Origin: a virus
Length of the DNA: 24,667 bases
Reading direction: 5' to 3' (one strand)
IMG/VR virus record: IMGVR_UViG_3300034104_000152
Coordinates: 1-24,667 of that record
Shown: positions 22,499 through 24,667 of the stretch, piece by piece
Layout of the letters: the number at the start of each line of letters is the position of its first letter
Position numbering within the stretch: position 1 is the first letter of the stretch
Position numbers and translations under genes: made by a program
The notes under the pieces: generated by a model
Database searches by the model: none
What the model was told of the DNA's origin: nothing
What the model saw: the letters and a program-made list of their open reading frames with translations, nothing else

Positions 22499-22846
22499 TT
22501 ACATCATTGCCAACAATATGGCAAATTCTTCGTCATGTAGATTTTTAGTAGATGATGTAATCGCAAGTCCTACACCCGACGCCAAATTATTGCCATACAC
22601 CACGCATTCTGCATCTACTCGAATTGACCCGATTGCAGATGGTTTACCAATATTTGCCTTTACTTTGACAGGCTGAACGTAGACGCTTGCATCTTGTTGT
22701 TCTTCCTTTTTCTTGGGCTTGTTATAAGGTTCAATGAACCTATAAGAGCCGCCGCCACCTTGAGGCGGAGCAGGAGGCTCTCCCTGCCCACCGAAAAGCA
22801 AGCCTGAAAATAGCGCTCCACCAAGAAGACCGTTTCTAAGTAGCAT
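22499..22846 (-). CDS. Small phage protein of capsid region, 115 aa
   Basis: The protein has a hydrophobic, Gly-rich N-terminus (MLLRNGLLGGALFSGLLFGG), a Pro/Gly linker (EPPAPPQGGGGS), then a Lys/Glu-rich segment (YNKPKKKEEQQDASVYVQPV). A compact C-terminal domain follows (VVYGNNLASGVGLAITSSTK, then DEEFAILLAMM). The N-terminus could be a membrane or lipoprotein-like segment but has no clear lipobox. It overlaps the end of the 289-aa gene by 11 nt and precedes the protease. I cannot assign a function; it may be a virion or assembly protein. Confidence 0.7.
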   Translation of the reverse strand: MLLRNGLLGGALFSGLLFGGQGEPPAPPQGGGGSYRFIEPYNKPKKKEEQQDASVYVQPVKVKANIGKPSAIGSIRVDAECVVYGNNLASGVGLAITSSTKNLHDEEFAILLAMM

Positions 22847-23705
22847 CGATGATCGGCGTGCCGTTGCCCTGCGCGTCGGGGCTGAACGTGATGCGCGGCG
22901 TGGTGCCGTCCTGCGCCATGTATTCCTGGGTCGCCGAGCCGAGCCCAGATCGAGCGCCGGCCAGCGCAGCTAGAACTACGCGCATGATCTCCTCTGCCGT
23001 GAGCGTCTCAAGAGGCGTTGACCATACCTCGGCAGCAATCGTGGCAGGGCTGGCTCCACCTCCAGCGCTATTCAAAAGTTCCCCCATGCTGCCTGGAGTG
23101 TTGTAAACACTAGCTAGTGATTCCCAAACGGCGGCAGACAGCGATTGCGGACTCAACTCTGTAAAGGGTGTGATATTCCCAGATAGATTGCCCGTGGCTC
23201 GAGGTGTTGCGCTGGCCGTGAACTGCACCAGCGTAGTTCCAATGGCATCAACGACAGCACCAAGTGTTGCGTTATTTACAGTAAACGTGACTGCCGTATT
23301 ACCAGCGGCTAACAGGGCTCCAGCCAAATTGGCGGCTAGATTGACCGTGATGGACGTTGAACCAACAGCCGATACGATAAGTTGACCATCGGCAGGGTTT
23401 ACGGTTACGGCAACCGTTGTATTGCCGGTGATATTGACGCCAGCCGCTAGATTCAACGTCCCAGGCGTTACCGTCACCACGCACTGCGTGAACGACGACA
23501 TCGCGCCCGGCTTGTACGGTAGCACCCAGGACGAAGGTGCGAGGTGCCCGCTGGGGATGCCCGCCAGCTTGGACGGGATGCCCTCGCCCACGGACTCGTT
23601 CATCCGGTCGCCACGGCCCCACATGGAGCGCAGCGTGCCGGGGTCGCCACCGATCAGGCGCAGTGGCAACTGCGCCAGGATCGTGGTGTTTTGCTTGAGT
23701 GCCAT
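22836..23705 (-). CDS. Structural-type protein with repetitive beta region, 289 aa, GC-mosaic
   Basis: Residues 1-75 begin MALKQNTTILAQLPLRLIGG and contain GRGDRMNESVGEG. Residues about 75-165 are low-complexity beta strands rich in Thr, Val, Ala and Asn (NLAAGVNITGNTTVAVTVNP). Then come AAVWESLASVYNTPGSMGEL, LNSAGGG and LTAEEIMRVVLAALAGARSG, ending ITFSPDAQGNGTPIIDAT. The W...GSMGELLNSAG and LTAEEIMR..LA.LAG segments recall proteins beside head genes in other phages that look like fibre or decoration proteins. GC content is high at both ends and lower in the middle, suggesting an exchanged central domain. It follows the 292-aa gene by a TGATG overlap. The function is unknown; a virion role is probable. 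Confidence 0.7.
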   Translation of the reverse strand: MALKQNTTILAQLPLRLIGGDPGTLRSMWGRGDRMNESVGEGIPSKLAGIPSGHLAPSSWVLPYKPGAMSSFTQCVVTVTPGTLNLAAGVNITGNTTVAVTVNPADGQLIVSAVGSTSITVNLAANLAGALLAAGNTAVTFTVNNATLGAVVDAIGTTLVQFTASATPRATGNLSGNITPFTELSPQSLSAAVWESLASVYNTPGSMGELLNSAGGGASPATIAAEVWSTPLETLTAEEIMRVVLAALAGARSGLGSATQEYMAQDGTTPRITFSPDAQGNGTPIIDAT

Positions 23706-24583
23706 CAGCCCCAGCCGAACTCAGCCGCGCCGTAGAAGTTGGTGTTGGCCGCAGTGGCCGCGCCAGCAAAGTAAAGCCATGTCAGACAGGCACCATCCAT
23801 CACGCGAGGCAGGCTTGGCAACTGGTTGAGCAGATCGCGCTCGGCAGCGACGGACACCGTGGTCAGAGGCAGCGTCAGCAGGGGCTTCGCAAGGCACAGC
23901 GCCCCGGTGCCGGTGTTTGCGGCGGACATGGTGACCGAGGCCACGTTGGACACGCCTGTGTCACCGCTTGCCAGCGGCAGGAACGGACCGTAGTTGTTCG
24001 CCGCCGTGCCCGAGTGGCTGATGTGCGGCGTGATGGCCGAGGCGGTCATGGCCACGGTGACCGGCAGCGTGCGTCCCGAGGTGGGCGTGGTGTTGGAGTA
24101 GCTGACCGCGATGTTCTGCGCCGTCGCGCCTGCAGTTGCGGTCTGCACCCAGAACAACCTGCACCCGGCCCCGTTGGTGTAGCGCAGGCTCGGCGTGCCC
24201 GTCAGCGTCTGAGCCACAGCGCTGTTGTTGCTGATGCCGGGCCAGTAGCCTTGCAGATCGACCAGCATGAGCTGTCCAGGCACCCCGGTGGCCACGCCCG
24301 TGAGCGCTTGCACGTTGAGGATGTGCTTGGTGTCGGGGCTGACGTTGCCGCCGTGCGGCAGCCCGAAAATCTGCGTGCCGTTGCCTGTTGCGGCGTCGCA
24401 TGTCCTCCAGGCCAGCGCGGTGCCAGCCCAGGCGTTTGCGACAGGCGTTCCGCCCAGCGCGCTGAAGTCGTACCACCGGCCAGCCGTGTAGGCGGCAGCG
24501 CCCGTGATCTTGTTCCAATCGGAGCGGTTGAACTTTCCGTTTGTGATCTCGTTGACGAGATCGTCCATCGATGAGAAAGGCAT
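23705..24583 (-). CDS. Structural-type phage protein, 292 aa, unknown function
   Basis: This GC-rich gene begins MPFSSMDDLVNEITNGKFNR. A Gly/Thr/Ala-rich beta body follows, with GYWPGISNNSAVAQTLTGTP, then LRYTNGAGCRLFWVQTATAG. It ends LPRVMDGACLTWLYFAGAAT ... FYGAAEFGWG. No signal peptide or membrane helix is seen. The upstream partial gene ends in a similar aromatic FAWG, suggesting the two belong to a set of related virion proteins. It is expressed as part of the same operon (TGATG overlap to the next gene). I cannot assign a family; likely roles are capsid decoration or a head-associated fibre. Confidence 0.75.
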   Translation of the reverse strand: MPFSSMDDLVNEITNGKFNRSDWNKITGAAAYTAGRWYDFSALGGTPVANAWAGTALAWRTCDAATGNGTQIFGLPHGGNVSPDTKHILNVQALTGVATGVPGQLMLVDLQGYWPGISNNSAVAQTLTGTPSLRYTNGAGCRLFWVQTATAGATAQNIAVSYSNTTPTSGRTLPVTVAMTASAITPHISHSGTAANNYGPFLPLASGDTGVSNVASVTMSAANTGTGALCLAKPLLTLPLTTVSVAAERDLLNQLPSLPRVMDGACLTWLYFAGAATAANTNFYGAAEFGWG

Positions 24584-24585
24584 GG

Positions 24586-24667
24586 TTATCCCCAGGCAAA
24601 TTGCAAGAAGCCGCGCAGTAACGGAGCGTTCGCGCTGCCGTTGTTCAGTATCCAGTTGAGGTACGCG
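24586..24667 (-). CDS. 3' end of an upstream phage gene (26 residues visible)
   Basis: From the window edge the minus strand encodes AYLNWILNNGSANAPLLRGF, then LQFAWG, with stop TAA at 24588-24586, 2 nt before the next start. The aromatic FAWG end resembles the FGWG end of the following protein, so it may be a related virion protein. No more can be said from 26 residues. Confidence 0.7.
   Translation of the reverse strand, partial: AYLNWILNNGSANAPLLRGFLQFAWG

Noticed and set aside
23699-24574. 291-codon plus-strand open frame in GC-rich DNA
   Set aside because: It is antisense to the 292-aa gene. High GC lowers stop frequency, and the protein is Arg/Gly/Val low-complexity.

Overview
This window is part of a tailed-phage (Caudoviricetes) genome or prophage, most likely a siphovirus with a lambda/HK97-type long flexible tail. 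The evidence is the gene order: HK97-type prohead protease, capsid protein, head-tail connector and closure proteins, tail tube protein, a frameshifted tail-assembly chaperone, a lambda-type tape measure, a J-like tip protein, fibres and a lysis cassette. Nothing identifies the host directly. The Gram-negative lambda-like tail and the P1/lambdoid-type lysozyme suggest a proteobacterial host (inference). No integrase, repressor, terminase, portal, tRNA, CRISPR or plus-strand gene is visible.

All supported genes lie on the minus strand, so transcription runs from 24667 down to 1. Most junctions are ATGA, TGATG or TAATG overlaps, or gaps under 15 nt with a purine-rich Shine-Dalgarno. This looks like one long late operon of translationally coupled genes. 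Layout in transcription order: (a) 24667-22499, GC-rich unrecognised structural-type genes; (b) 22491-20254, a doubtful small ORF, an S78-like prohead protease and major capsid protein 1; (c) a UUCG hairpin at 20228-20257, then a second, shorter capsid paralogue (20216-19215); (d) 19218-17811, connector, head closure and tail completion; (e) 17800-16779, two tandem paralogous tail tube proteins; (f) 16779-15157, two small genes, a G/GT chaperone pair with an A AAA AAC slippery site, and an HK97 gp10-like protein; (g) 15157-7019, tape measure, two tail-tip proteins, a GNAT acetyltransferase and a 1322-aa J-like tip protein with collagen-like repeats; (h) 7008-2475, a small conserved-looking protein, a candidate internal promoter, a fibre-base protein and a 1216-aa repeat-rich fibre; (i) 2459-1493, an HNH-AP2 homing-type endonuclease and two small genes; (j) 1490-1, three membrane proteins and the start of a GH24 lysozyme with a Glu-Cys-Thr triad.

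The most distinctive feature is that both main building blocks of the virion, capsid and tail tube, are present as tandem paralogues. The capsid copies are separated by a strong RNA hairpin that could set their ratio. Other points of note are the well-formed -1 frameshift signal, the internally duplicated fibre and tip modules, and a strong base-composition mosaic: 28% GC at 7021-7080 (end of the tip protein) against 68% GC at 24361-24420 (counted by eye). Family names come from reading the sequence and remembered family features; no database search was possible.
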